Shown: one piece after another, positions 17,643-27,014 of the stretch
How positions within the stretch are numbered: position 1 is the stretch's first letter
Layout: each line of letters starts with the position of its first letter
From: Pseudanabaena frigida
GTDB taxonomy: Bacteria > Cyanobacteriota > Cyanobacteriia > Pseudanabaenales > Pseudanabaenaceae
NCBI GenBank assembly: GCA_003242085.1
Contig: QBML01000021.1
Span: forward strand, 1-64,000
Direction of reading: 5' to 3'
DNA length: 64,000 nucleotides
Program-made: the position numbers and the translations under genes
The notes under the pieces: model-generated
Databases searched by the model: none
What the model saw: the letters and a program-made list of their open reading frames with translations, nothing else
Told to the model about the DNA's origin: nothing

Positions 17643-17729
17643 GGGTATACACATTTGAAAATAAAAAATCAATCTCAGTAAGGCTTTGCGGTTTTCATTT
17701 TGCCGTAGGCAAAATGAAAACCGCTATAT
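17623..17729. mobile_element. 107-bp MITE-like element with 15-bp inverted ends
   Basis: Left end ATATAGCGGTTTTCA (17623-17637) is the exact complement of the right end (17715-17729). Inside the right half a 17-bp perfect stem (17688-17704 and 17708-17724) with a 3-base loop forms a strong hairpin that could end the dnaJ-cbpM transcript. TA flanks suggest IS630-type movement (inference). Confidence 0.6.
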
Positions 17730-17826
17730 GACTTGGTTATTGCCTCTATTGGTAGTGCCAAGTTTAAAAACAAGACGACACTTTGCTAAATTCTGATGAT
17801 TTATCTATATCAAAAAAAATATTTTT

Positions 17827-20514
17827 ATGCAGACTTTAAACCAGACTGAGAGTTCATTCAAAAGTCAAAAATCTAGCACATCTATAGATTCATCGAAAGC
17901 ACTAATTAGTATTGCTCAGAGCGATGTGAATGAAGTTCTCCACTTATTTGAAACTGAGTTAGAAGGGCTGAGCGAACCTGAAGCCAAGCAGAGGTTAGAT
18001 AAATATGGACTGAATGAGATCGCCCGTGAGAAAAAGACTGCGTGGTATGTCCAACTGCTAAAAACGGTGACCAATCCCCTCTCACTTCTATTGATTGTTT
18101 TGGCGATCGTTTCGTTGTTTACTGGCAGTACAACCGCTGCTTTGATCATTTTTATAATGGTGCTTTTTGGTGGATTATTGCGGTTCTCGCAGGAGTTTAA
18201 ATCGAATAAAGCTGCCGAAAAATTACGGGAAATGGTGAGTGCCAAGGCAACGGTTAATCGCAAGAATGATAATAAAAATGATAAAAGAGAGACTTCCTCT
18301 CCATCTAAAGATGTCAAAGCCATAACCAAAGGTGCAGAAATTGAAGTAAAGTTGCTAGTTCCGGGGGATATCATTTTTCTATCCGCAGGAGATATGATTC
18401 CTGCCGATGTCAGACTGATTGAGGCGAAAGATCTATTTCTGAGTCAGTCAACTCTCACGGGGGAATCTCTCCCTGCCGAAAAGCACGTAGACCTAAGCGA
18501 TCGCAATGAGAAAAATCCCCTAGAGCTAGTCAACCTCTGTTTTATGGGTACGGCGGTAGTCAGTGGCTCAGGAACAGCTGTCGTCTTAGAAACTGGCGGA
18601 CATACTTATCTTGCCTCATTAGCGAAGACTGTCGGCAGACGCAAACCACGCACGAGCTTTGACAAAGGTGTTAATGGCGTAACCATGCTGCTATTGCGCT
18701 TTATGTTGGTTATGGCGCCCTTAGTCTTTTTGATTAATGGCATCTTTAAAAAGAATTGGGTCGAGGCATTTACATTTGCCTTGTCGATAGCTGTGGGACT
18801 TGCACCAGAAATGCTGCCTGTGATTGTCACTGCAAATTTGGCGAAAGGGGCGATCGCGATGTCTGACAAAAAGGTGATTGTCAAAAATATTGATGCGATT
18901 CAAGACTTTGGCTCGATGAATATTCTCTGTACGGACAAGACAGGGACTTTGACCCAAGACAAGATCGTTTTGCAGAGGCATTTAGATCCCTATGGGGAAG
19001 AGAGTACCGATGTTCTTAAATATGCCTATCTCAATAGTTTCTATCAGACTGGCTTAAAGAATTTATTGGATATTGCCGTTCTCGAACACGATCGAGAACT
19101 TGAATCCTTAGAAATTGAAAAAAACTATCAGAAATTCGACGAAATTCCCTTTGATTTCGTGCGGCGGCGGATGTCGGTTGTCATCGAAGAAATGGGAAAG
19201 CAACATGTGCTAATTTGTAAAGGTGCTGTGGAGGAAGTTCTCAAGGTTTGTACTCAACTTAAAGTCCACGATCGCGTTGAGGCTATGGATGATTCCGCCC
19301 GAACTAAGGTCGCTGATTTACAAAAGGCTCTCAATACTGATGGATTGCGGGTAATTGCCGTAGCCTATAAAGTAATGCCCCCAGATCAAGCCCATTACGC
19401 GATTAATGATGAGAGCGATCTGATTCTACTGGGAAATATTGCCTTTCTCGATCCACCAAAAGATTCCGCTGCGGAAGCGATTAAAGCCCTCAAACGTTCT
19501 GGTGTCGATGTCAAAATCATAACTGGCGATAATGAAATCATTACTCGGAAAATCTGTAAAGATGTCGGCTTGACAGTCCAAAATATTTTATTAGGTAGCG
19601 ACATTGAAGATTTATCTGACGATAAACTCGCCGAGGTAGCCGCAACCACTACTATTTTCGCGAAGTTCTCCCCTACTCAAAAAGCCAAAGTTATTCAGGT
19701 GTTACGCAAAAAAGGAAACATCATTGGATATATGGGCGATGGGATCAATGATGCGGCGGCTTTGCGAGAAGCGGATGTGGGGATCTCTGTAGATACTGCT
19801 GTAGATATTGCCAAAGAATCTGCCGATATCATTTTGTTGGAAAAGAATTTGTTGATTCTCGAATCTGGTGTAATGGAAGGTCGCAGAACTTTTGCCAATA
19901 TCATCAAATATATCAGGATGGGTACTAGCTCTAATTTTGGCAATATGTTTAGCGTCTTGGGCGCGAGTGCGCTACTGCCTTTTTTACCGATGCAGCCCGT
20001 CCAGATATTAATCAATAATCTTCTCTACGATTTTTCACAAACGGGAATTCCCTTTGATGATGTCGATCGCGAAGACTTAGCCAAGCCCCCTCAGTGGAAA
20101 ATTGATAATATTCAGCGCTTTATGATCTTTATTGGGCCGATCAGCTCAATTTTTGACTATGCTACCTATGCCTTGATGTGGTTTGTCTTTGGGGCAACGA
20201 CGAGAGACAGTCAAGCTCTGTTTCAAACGGGTTGGTTTGTGGAAAGTCTGATGACGCAAACACTGATTGTCCATGTCATTCGTACTTCTAAGATTCCTTT
20301 CTTCCAGAGTCGAGCTTCTTTACCGATGCTGATGATTACTGCTACGATCATGGGTATCGGCTTATATTTACCCTTTTCACCGCTCGCCTCAAGTTTAGGG
20401 TTCATTCCTTTACCAGCCATTTACTTTGTCTGGTTAGCTTTCATTCTCACTTCCTATTGCATCCTGACCCAGTTTGTAAAGACTTGGTTCATCAAAAAAT
20501 ATGGCTATAACTAG
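17827..20514 (+). CDS. mgtA: Magnesium-translocating P-type ATPase MgtA
   Basis: The 895-residue product is a full-length P3B ATPase. Visible are the cation-ATPase N-terminus (VLHLFETELEGLSEPEAKQR), TGES in the actuator domain, the phosphorylation site CTDKTGTLT with Asp370, KGAVEEVL in the nucleotide domain, MGDGINDAAALREADVGISV in the hinge, and a Mg-type C-terminal helix set (LINNLLYDFSQTGIPFDDVD). It imports magnesium at low external supply. A Lys/Asn/Asp-rich insertion near residues 145-165 is unusual. The 97 bases upstream after the MITE-like element show no clear leader peptide or Mg riboswitch. Confidence 0.92.
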   Translation: MQTLNQTESSFKSQKSSTSIDSSKALISIAQSDVNEVLHLFETELEGLSEPEAKQRLDKYGLNEIAREKKTAWYVQLLKTVTNPLSLLLIVLAIVSLFTGSTTAALIIFIMVLFGGLLRFSQEFKSNKAAEKLREMVSAKATVNRKNDNKNDKRETSSPSKDVKAITKGAEIEVKLLVPGDIIFLSAGDMIPADVRLIEAKDLFLSQSTLTGESLPAEKHVDLSDRNEKNPLELVNLCFMGTAVVSGSGTAVVLETGGHTYLASLAKTVGRRKPRTSFDKGVNGVTMLLLRFMLVMAPLVFLINGIFKKNWVEAFTFALSIAVGLAPEMLPVIVTANLAKGAIAMSDKKVIVKNIDAIQDFGSMNILCTDKTGTLTQDKIVLQRHLDPYGEESTDVLKYAYLNSFYQTGLKNLLDIAVLEHDRELESLEIEKNYQKFDEIPFDFVRRRMSVVIEEMGKQHVLICKGAVEEVLKVCTQLKVHDRVEAMDDSARTKVADLQKALNTDGLRVIAVAYKVMPPDQAHYAINDESDLILLGNIAFLDPPKDSAAEAIKALKRSGVDVKIITGDNEIITRKICKDVGLTVQNILLGSDIEDLSDDKLAEVAATTTIFAKFSPTQKAKVIQVLRKKGNIIGYMGDGINDAAALREADVGISVDTAVDIAKESADIILLEKNLLILESGVMEGRRTFANIIKYIRMGTSSNFGNMFSVLGASALLPFLPMQPVQILINNLLYDFSQTGIPFDDVDREDLAKPPQWKIDNIQRFMIFIGPISSIFDYATYALMWFVFGATTRDSQALFQTGWFVESLMTQTLIVHVIRTSKIPFFQSRASLPMLMITATIMGIGLYLPFSPLASSLGFIPLPAIYFVWLAFILTSYCILTQFVKTWFIKKYGYN

Positions 20515-20749
20515 TCCCAATTCACAAATTGATTAGGCGAGATGCTGAGGCATCGCGATCGCACTTAATGAGGTCGAGGATGTAGAGCGATCGCCTTAAG
20601 TATCCGAAACAATGGGACAAGCGCCATATCAAGTTGGCAAAACTTTGCGATCGCTGTTTCGTCATCTGCTACATTCAGATGGATAATTTGAAATTCAGCG
20701 AGATTTTAGGTTATTCTGAGTCTTAACTAACTGCTGAATTTTCACCTAG

Positions 20750-21775
20750 ATGTCAGATCTTTTTAATCATGGTTACGCGCTATTGATTGGAGTTGGTACT
20801 ACTGCTAATCCGCGTTAGTCGCTTCCAGTAACGGTTAAGGATGCTCAAGCACTTAAAGCTGTGCTGACTGATGGGACTTTTTGTGCATATCCGAACACGC
20901 CCGATCATGTGCGGTTATTACAGGATCAGGAAGCGAATCGAAAGGCAATTTTGGATGGTTTGGAATGGTTAAAAGCCTGTGCCGATCGCGATAAAGATGC
21001 AACGATCGTCATTTACTACTCTGGGCATGGAACCTATGACCTTTCCAGTAATGCTTACTATTTGCTCTAGCATGACTTCGATCTCGAAGATATTCCCAAT
21101 ACAGCGCTTTCTGCTCAAACTTTGAGTGAGAGATTAAAACAGATCGAGGCGAAGAGGCTCTGGGTGATTGTTGATAGTTGTCACGCGGGGGGGATGGCTA
21201 GTGCTAAGGGCGATCTGCCAGCAGACTTTTTAGCTACGGCTTTGCCGAAGGGTGTAGTTGATGTGCTGAAGCAAGGGGAAGGTGGGGCTGTATTCACTTC
21301 ATCGAGGGGAAATCAAAGTTCTTGGGTACGTCCAGATAATGCTCTTAGTGTTTATACTTTTCATTTGATTGAGGCGTTAAAGGGAGCGGCAAATCAATCG
21401 GGCGATCGCCTTGTCACCCTTGGCAATGTGATGACGCATCTCGGTAAAACAGTAGCTCAAAGTGCGCGATCGCTACGTCAGGCGGAACAAACTCCATTTT
21501 TTGATACGGCGACGGAGGATTTTCCTGTGGCGATGTTGCGAGGTGGCAAGGGTTTGCCTAGTCAACCTCAGAGTGGGAATTTGCCTAGGGTGATTACAAA
21601 TGAGGAGGTGGTGACTCCAGCTTTGGCAATGGCGCGGCGATCGCTGGCTATTCTCGAAGAACAAGCGGCGGGTTTTGGTAAGCTCCAAATGCCTGCTCAT
21701 CTGCGAATAGAGCTTGAGGAGAAACGTCTAGAAGTGGCAAACCTAGAAGCAAGATTAAAAGATGCTCATGATTGA
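20750..21775 (+). pseudogene. Caspase-like (peptidase C14) protease gene with two in-frame TAG codons
   Basis: Read from ATG 20750 the frame is MSDLFNHGYALLIGVGTTAN, then TAG at 20816-20818 (codon 23, probably Trp originally), a long open part, TAG at 21068-21070 (codon 107), then open to 21775. The p20-type catalytic dyad is intact: His93 in IYYSGHG and Cys144 in VDSCHAGGM. The C-terminal 50 residues (ILEEQAAGFGKLQMPAHL, then ELEEKRLEVANLEARL) are homologous to the N-terminus of the next protein, a likely homotypic contact segment. Without suppression only fragments would be made, and the His and Cys would be on different pieces. The gene overlaps the STAND gene by 14 bases. Confidence 0.85.
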
Positions 21776-24700
21776 ACGAGCAGATTTAGAACAGGCATTA
21801 AAAAAAGCTAGAAAAATTCTGGGCGTACTTGAGGAACAAGCGGCTGGCTATAGCAGTTTGACTATTCCAGCGCATCTAAAGGTGGAGCTAGACGACAAGC
21901 GTGAGGAGGTTGCCAACCTTGAAAAGCAATTATCTGATAGCGGCAAAAGGTTTCCGCGTATTCAAGGGTTAACTTTGCTTGGAGAAAAAATTGCTCAAGG
22001 TGCTTTTCGGGAATATCTAAGTAGTGAGAAATTGCCGTATTACAGTAGATCGGCACATCTGAGCATTGACCCTGCGCCAGAAAATGTTGCTATCCCTGAT
22101 GAAGTAGCTCTATTGCAAAGATTAGATAGTCGCGATCTAACGGGGTTGATTATTACAGGTAGTGGTGGGTTTGGTAAAACTCGTCTCATGCTTGAGATCG
22201 GTCGTTTAGCCTTAGCAGACAATTGGTTAGTGTTTCGAGTGAGAGAAAGGTTGAAAGCAGATGGGATCTATCAACTTGCAGAGACAATTGAACCATCCCA
22301 AAAAGTCTTGCTATTGATTGACTATGTAGAAACTCAGCAGGATTTTGCAGAACTACTGGAAACTATGAATGAACTGAATGAGGATGAAGATTTTCAGTTC
22401 AAATATATTGCTAACTGTCGCACAACCCATTATCCAAGCATTAGAGATATCTATAAACATCAACAAGTAGATCTCTCACCAGACAAAGCTTTGGATTGGT
22501 TCAAGCGTTATCGACGTGAGACAGTAAGACATATTCTTCAGGGGAGTGGGTTAGGTGCGACTGATGACTATTTATTGCTTTGTCGAGATACGCCGATCTT
22601 GGCTGTTTTTTTAGCTTATCTCCATAGCTGTGAAAGAAATGCAGATTTGGCTTCATTGGTTGGGGAGTATAGCTTTGGACAATGGCTAATAAAGCGTATT
22701 CGCTTGAGTTTTCAAACACCTCAAATTGAGAAGAAACTTGCTTTCCTTATTGCTCAGTTTCCTTTAAATGATGCTGTGGCTGAAACTATTTATCGAGGGG
22801 ATTATCATCAACTGTTTAACAATCTTGCTAATGATGGCTGGATTGAGCAAGAAGAATTGTCAATGGATTTAAGCGTTGATTGCACTTGGGTGACGATTCA
22901 TGATGTTTTAGCGGATCAAATATTGACTCACTACTTGGAGAGTAATTCTAAGACAACTGAACTCTTTGTCTGTGAACTGCTGGAGTTTGCCGTGCAAGTT
23001 GGTAGTTTGAGATCGACCCTATACACCTTACAAAGGCTAATCGGTTTACCGCAACTTAATAGACTCGATTGGCTCAAAATCCTAAATCAGCAAATGCTTC
23101 GCACTCCCTTAACTTGGAAAGAAACTCGCGATGTATTAATTAGAAATTCACTACTTTCTTCTATACAAACATTGTCTTTGCTAGATCGACATGAGCCTGT
23201 ATGGGAAGGCATTGAAACTGAAATAGATTTTCAGAACTCTTTGGCTTGGAACATTCGGCAATATTTAAGTGAGACAGGTAGCCATTCAGACAATTCAATT
23301 AGCATCACATTGACTAAGTGGATTGAAAAATCGATTCCTCAAATTTCAAGGACTAATCTGTTACTGAACTGGGGGTTAAAGCTCTGTCCTGAAATCGTAC
23401 AGGAGGCAGCGCTCAATTGGATTACTATCTATCCTCGCAAATTTCAAACTCACTATTTGCTGGTTGCATGGTTGGAAAGTGATTTGCCCAGCGAGGCTAT
23501 TAGTTTCGCAGTGCAACAATGGTGCGATCAATTTCCTCTAGACGATCATCTAAGTTTTGTCTACAAATCATGGTTAGATGCAGGAGGGGATAAGGAATGG
23601 ATTCAATCCCACCTTTCTGATTGGCTCTCCCTTCATGCTACTGCCTTAGAAGCTCGGTTTGTCTACAAATCATGGTTAGATGCAGGAGGGGGTAAGGAAC
23701 GGATCCAATCTCACCTTTTTGATTGGCTCTCCCTTTATGCTACTACCTTAGAAACAAGTTTTGTCTACCAATCATGGTTAGATGCAGGAGGGGATAAGGA
23801 ACGGATCCAATCTCACCTTTTTGATTGGCTCTCCCTTCATGCTACTGCCTCAGAATCTCAGTTTGTCTATCAATCATGGCTGGATGTAAGAGGGGATAAG
23901 GAACGGATTCAATCCCACCTTTTTGATTGGCTCTCCCTTCATGCTACTGCCTTAGAAGCTCAGTTTGTCTACAAATCATGGTTAGATGCAGGAGGGGATA
24001 AGGAACGGATTCAATCTCACCTTTTTGATTGGCTCTCCCTTTATGCTACTGCCTTAGAAGCTGATTTTGTCTACAAATCATGGCTAGATGCAGGAGGGGA
24101 CTTACAGTTAATCCGATCACCTTTGATTCAATGGCTCGAACAGAATCAAGATTATGCTGAAATTGACTATATTTGTAATGCTTGGCTAAAAGCGGGAGGA
24201 GAGTTTGAGATAGTCCGAGAAGCGGCTATCAATTGGTTTAACAGGAATTGGCAAAACGAAAATGCGACATTTCTGATGCAATCTCTTTTAAGGGAAAGGA
24301 GTCTACCATTTGAAACACTTACCTGTACATTAAAGTGGTGTCAGAAATTTCCAAACAACCAGAGTAGTCTATATCAATTCAACCATCTGGGAAGTCGTCT
24401 TTTTCAAGATGAGCTAGCGGAAGATGTATATTCAGCAGCCGAAGCGATTCTTACTTTATTAATCGATAGAAGGGATTTACTTGAACGAGTTCAAGCTCAA
24501 ATTTATCGCACCTTTAGTTTTGTTATCGCTGCGCGATCTCTTCAGACAGAAAGTTTTCAAGACAAAGTAGACAATCTTTTCATTCAATGGCTAAAAAATC
24601 CTATTTCTTTCGGCAACTTAAATACACATCCTAACAATCAGAGACAGCCTTATTTTAAAAGATTTATTAACTTAATTGTTCTCAAGAAACTCGATATTGA

Positions 24701-24854
24701 ACAAGATCGAGATTGCTTAGAGCGTTTCCTCAAGTGGATTAACCTTTGGGAATCCAACAATAAAGAATCTATCCGTAAAAGTCTCGATTATTTAAAAGAT
24801 AACTACCCCGATCCCGATCTATGGCAAATAGTTCAATTTGAATCAGAATCGTGA
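21762..24854 (+). CDS. STAND-type P-loop NTPase with tandem 34-residue repeats
   Basis: The 1030-residue product reads as adaptor-NTPase-repeat. Residues 6-57 (VLEEQAAGYSSLTIPAHL, KREEVANLEKQL) match the C-terminus of the caspase-like protein. Walker A is GSGGFGKT at 133-140, Walker B VLLLIDY ends at 188, and NCRTTHY (219-225) could supply a sensor Arg. A helical winged-helix-like region follows, then at 599-768 five 34-residue repeats (FVYKSWLDAGGDKERIQ, SHLFDWLSLHATALEAQ) nearly identical in DNA, then degenerate copies. STAND proteins are signal sensors that oligomerise on ligand binding; the repeats are probably the sensor. ATG 21762 or 21768 both overlap the caspase gene, implying translational coupling. 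Anti-phage or cell-death function is inferred. Confidence 0.8.
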   Translation: MLMIERADLEQALKKARKILGVLEEQAAGYSSLTIPAHLKVELDDKREEVANLEKQLSDSGKRFPRIQGLTLLGEKIAQGAFREYLSSEKLPYYSRSAHLSIDPAPENVAIPDEVALLQRLDSRDLTGLIITGSGGFGKTRLMLEIGRLALADNWLVFRVRERLKADGIYQLAETIEPSQKVLLLIDYVETQQDFAELLETMNELNEDEDFQFKYIANCRTTHYPSIRDIYKHQQVDLSPDKALDWFKRYRRETVRHILQGSGLGATDDYLLLCRDTPILAVFLAYLHSCERNADLASLVGEYSFGQWLIKRIRLSFQTPQIEKKLAFLIAQFPLNDAVAETIYRGDYHQLFNNLANDGWIEQEELSMDLSVDCTWVTIHDVLADQILTHYLESNSKTTELFVCELLEFAVQVGSLRSTLYTLQRLIGLPQLNRLDWLKILNQQMLRTPLTWKETRDVLIRNSLLSSIQTLSLLDRHEPVWEGIETEIDFQNSLAWNIRQYLSETGSHSDNSISITLTKWIEKSIPQISRTNLLLNWGLKLCPEIVQEAALNWITIYPRKFQTHYLLVAWLESDLPSEAISFAVQQWCDQFPLDDHLSFVYKSWLDAGGDKEWIQSHLSDWLSLHATALEARFVYKSWLDAGGGKERIQSHLFDWLSLYATTLETSFVYQSWLDAGGDKERIQSHLFDWLSLHATASESQFVYQSWLDVRGDKERIQSHLFDWLSLHATALEAQFVYKSWLDAGGDKERIQSHLFDWLSLYATALEADFVYKSWLDAGGDLQLIRSPLIQWLEQNQDYAEIDYICNAWLKAGGEFEIVREAAINWFNRNWQNENATFLMQSLLRERSLPFETLTCTLKWCQKFPNNQSSLYQFNHLGSRLFQDELAEDVYSAAEAILTLLIDRRDLLERVQAQIYRTFSFVIAARSLQTESFQDKVDNLFIQWLKNPISFGNLNTHPNNQRQPYFKRFINLIVLKKLDIEQDRDCLERFLKWINLWESNNKESIRKSLDYLKDNYPDPDLWQIVQFESES
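23556..24065 (+). repeat. Five near-identical 102-bp tandem repeats inside the STAND gene
   Basis: Units start at 23556, 23658, 23760, 23862 and 23964; a sixth starting at 24066 matches for about 40 bases and then diverges. Units differ by only a few bases each, and the 102-bp length keeps the reading frame, so copy number can change by recombination. Confidence 0.9.
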
Positions 24855-24999
24855 ATCCGAAGTTTCTATGGATTGACCATATTTATAGCGATCGCGTTAG
24901 TAGTCAATTTTCCTTTTTGGGCGATCGCACTGTAGATGTATTAATAGGCGATCGCGTTGCTTAGTAAGAAAAACACCTAATTTATCGATTTTTGATTGC

Positions 25000-25067
25000 G
25001 TTTTATATCGTATTCAACCAAATGACTTAGGAAACAAAACAAGCACCTGTCAGAGTAATGCCATAAG
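25000..25067. repeat. Dispersed repeat family A, copy 5
   Basis: GTTTTATATCGTATTCAACC, then GGAAACAAAACAAGCACCTG and TCAGAGTAATGCCATAAG. It ends 17 bases before the next start codon. Confidence 0.6.
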
Positions 25068-25084
25068 TTCGCGGATCGCTCTAT

Positions 25085-26638
25085 ATGAAAACCGATTACT
25101 TGATCGTTGGCAGTGGTTTATCAGCATTGACCTTTGGTGCGCTGATGACAAACTCTGGCAAAACCGTCCAAATTCTCGAAGCTCACGAACACGCTGGTGG
25201 CTTTGGACATACGTTTACGATGGCAAAAAAATATAAGTTTAACGCCCAATTTCACTATGTTTGGGATTGCGGCGAAGGACAAACCGTCAATCGGGTACTT
25301 AAAAAACTCGGCTTAGAACGCGAAGTCACCTTTGAACGTTACGACCCGCAAGGCTTTGACCACATGCGAATGCCTGAATATGCGATGGATATTCCCTCAG
25401 AGCCAGAAGAGCTAATTCAGCGCCTATCTAGCCTGTTTCCAGAATCTAGCGATCGCTTCTGTGAGTTCATTAACGAAGTCGAGAAAACTGGCGAGGGCTT
25501 AAAGAAACTATCGCCGCCAATTAATCCGATAGAATTAATCAAACATCCCATTGAGGTGTTTTCTACGGTTCAGTATCTGAACAGCACGCTGCAGGATGTA
25601 TTTGATAAGTTTCAACTTCCCCAAGCCGCTCAAACCTTACTAGCTCTGCAATGGCCAGATTTTTTGTTGCCGCCCAATCAACTCTCTTTCTATGCTTGGG
25701 TAGTGCTGTTCCGAGGCTATCAAGCGGGCGCATTCTATCCCACGCAGCATTTTGAGCATGTGATTAACTCATTGGTCAAAGTCATCGAATCTCACGGCGG
25801 ACAGGTATTGCTTAATCGTGAAGTTATGAATTTTAGTGTTAGCAATAGAACGGTTACAGGAGTTCAGGCAATGAATCTCCTTAACCACCAAACCGAAGAA
25901 TTTACGGGTGATACGGTGATTTGCAATATCGATCCCAAAAAAGCCGCCAAAATGATCGGCGAATCCCAATTCTCAAAAACGGTGCGCCGAAAACTCGATT
26001 ATACATATTCGGCATCTAACTACATGGCTTATTGTGTCGTCAAAGATATCGACCTGCGAGACTATGGATTTGGGAAGTGGAATCTCTTCCATACGGGGCA
26101 TGACAATCTCAATGAAGCCTTCGCCCAAATGTACGATCGCCATGATTTTTCTAATCCCAGTTTTGCAATTACTACGCCCACATTGCTTACCGATGCAAGT
26201 TTAGACTGTCCAGAAGATAGTCAGATTGTGGAATTTCTCACCGTAGCTAATTATGACTATTTTAAGAAGTTAGAAGGAAGCGATCGCAAGGCTTATAACC
26301 ATAAAAAGCAGGAGATTTTTGATTCCATTTTAGATGTTGTGGAAGCAAAATATGTGCCGAACTTTAGAAAGCATATGGTCTTCCATATTACGGGTAGCCC
26401 GACCACAAACGAGCGTTTTTGCTGGTGTCCTAATGGTAATTCCTATGGCTCTAGCCTAACACCGCGCAATATGGGACTGGGTCGATTGAATCACGAAACT
26501 TCACTCGATCATTTCTATTTCTGTAATGCGTCATCTGGCTACCCTGGGTTTGCACCCACGATTTGGACAGGTGCATTGCTATATCAAAGACTGTCAGGTG
26601 ATGTAATTTTGGGCGATCCCCTCCAGACCCCCTTGTAG
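25085..26638 (+). CDS. FAD-dependent oxidoreductase, CrtI/carotene isomerase/retinol saturase type
   Basis: The 517-residue product has an N-terminal FAD Rossmann motif (DYLIVGSGLSALTFGALM, then ILEAHEHAGG), a central region with NAQFHYVWDCGEG, and the C-terminal GYPGFAPTIWTGALL, which matches the FAD-closing motif of carotenoid desaturases and isomerases. The exact substrate is not clear; it differs from housekeeping CrtH/CrtP by its short C-terminus. The last nine codons (GATCCCCTCCAGACCCCCTT region) resemble the flanking 145-bp repeat, so the original C-terminus may have been replaced. A second FAD enzyme follows after the repeat array. Confidence 0.8.
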   Translation: MKTDYLIVGSGLSALTFGALMTNSGKTVQILEAHEHAGGFGHTFTMAKKYKFNAQFHYVWDCGEGQTVNRVLKKLGLEREVTFERYDPQGFDHMRMPEYAMDIPSEPEELIQRLSSLFPESSDRFCEFINEVEKTGEGLKKLSPPINPIELIKHPIEVFSTVQYLNSTLQDVFDKFQLPQAAQTLLALQWPDFLLPPNQLSFYAWVVLFRGYQAGAFYPTQHFEHVINSLVKVIESHGGQVLLNREVMNFSVSNRTVTGVQAMNLLNHQTEEFTGDTVICNIDPKKAAKMIGESQFSKTVRRKLDYTYSASNYMAYCVVKDIDLRDYGFGKWNLFHTGHDNLNEAFAQMYDRHDFSNPSFAITTPTLLTDASLDCPEDSQIVEFLTVANYDYFKKLEGSDRKAYNHKKQEIFDSILDVVEAKYVPNFRKHMVFHITGSPTTNERFCWCPNGNSYGSSLTPRNMGLGRLNHETSLDHFYFCNASSGYPGFAPTIWTGALLYQRLSGDVILGDPLQTPL

Positions 26639-27013
26639 AATTCATTCATTGTCTTCTTCCCCCTTTACAAGGGGGATTGAGGGGGATCTCTTCGATTCAA
26701 TATCTATTTTATGAGTTGAGAATTCTATTCTACATTTTAAGGTTTAGATCCCCCCCAGCCCCCCTTGTAAAGGGGGGAGAATTCATTCATTCATTGTCTT
26801 CTTCCCCCTTTACAAGGGGGATTGAGGGGGATCTCTTCGATTCAATATCTATTTTATGAGTTGAGAATTCTATTCTACATTTTAAGGTTTAGATCCCCCC
26901 CAGCCCCCCTTGTAAAGGGGGGAGAATTCATTCATTCATTGTCTTCTTCCCCCTTTACAAGGGGGATTGAGGGGGATCTCTTCGATATCTATTTTATAAA
27001 TTGAGAATTCTAT
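26612..27013. repeat. 145-bp tandem array with GC-rich palindromes
   Basis: Period 145: equivalent points at 26651, 26796 and 26941. Each unit holds CCCCCTTTACAAGGGGGATT and, about 90 bases later, the inverse form GATCCCCCCCAGCCCCCCTT, so each unit can fold on itself. The third unit is truncated and ends one base before the ATG at 27015. The preceding gene's last codons match the unit end. No gene lies in this 376-base gap. A diverged single copy of the G-rich half is at 40811-40840. Confidence 0.85.
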
Positions 27014-27014
27014 T

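Noticed and set aside
17730-17826. Magnesium riboswitch upstream of mgtA
   Set aside because: Only 97 bases remain after the MITE-like element; one weak ACTTGG/CCAAGT pairing is seen, with no ykoK- or mgtA-type leader pattern.
20816-21070. Genetic recoding of TAG as a sense codon
   Set aside because: TAG also ends intact genes in the window (for example at 2044-2046 and 3921-3923), and other broken genes are stopped by TAA, so ordinary nonsense mutation is simpler.
24851-24964. Short GTG frame overlapping the STAND stop (37 codons)
   Set aside because: Most of its sequence is HIP1-rich repeat (repeated GDR residues); no ribosome site and no family pattern, so probably not a gene.
26677-27004. 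Two identical 60-codon frames
   Set aside because: They are translations of the 145-bp tandem array and contain the palindromes; not genes.
26651-27013. CRISPR array
   Set aside because: The repeat unit is 145 bp with no unique spacers between short repeats and no cas genes.
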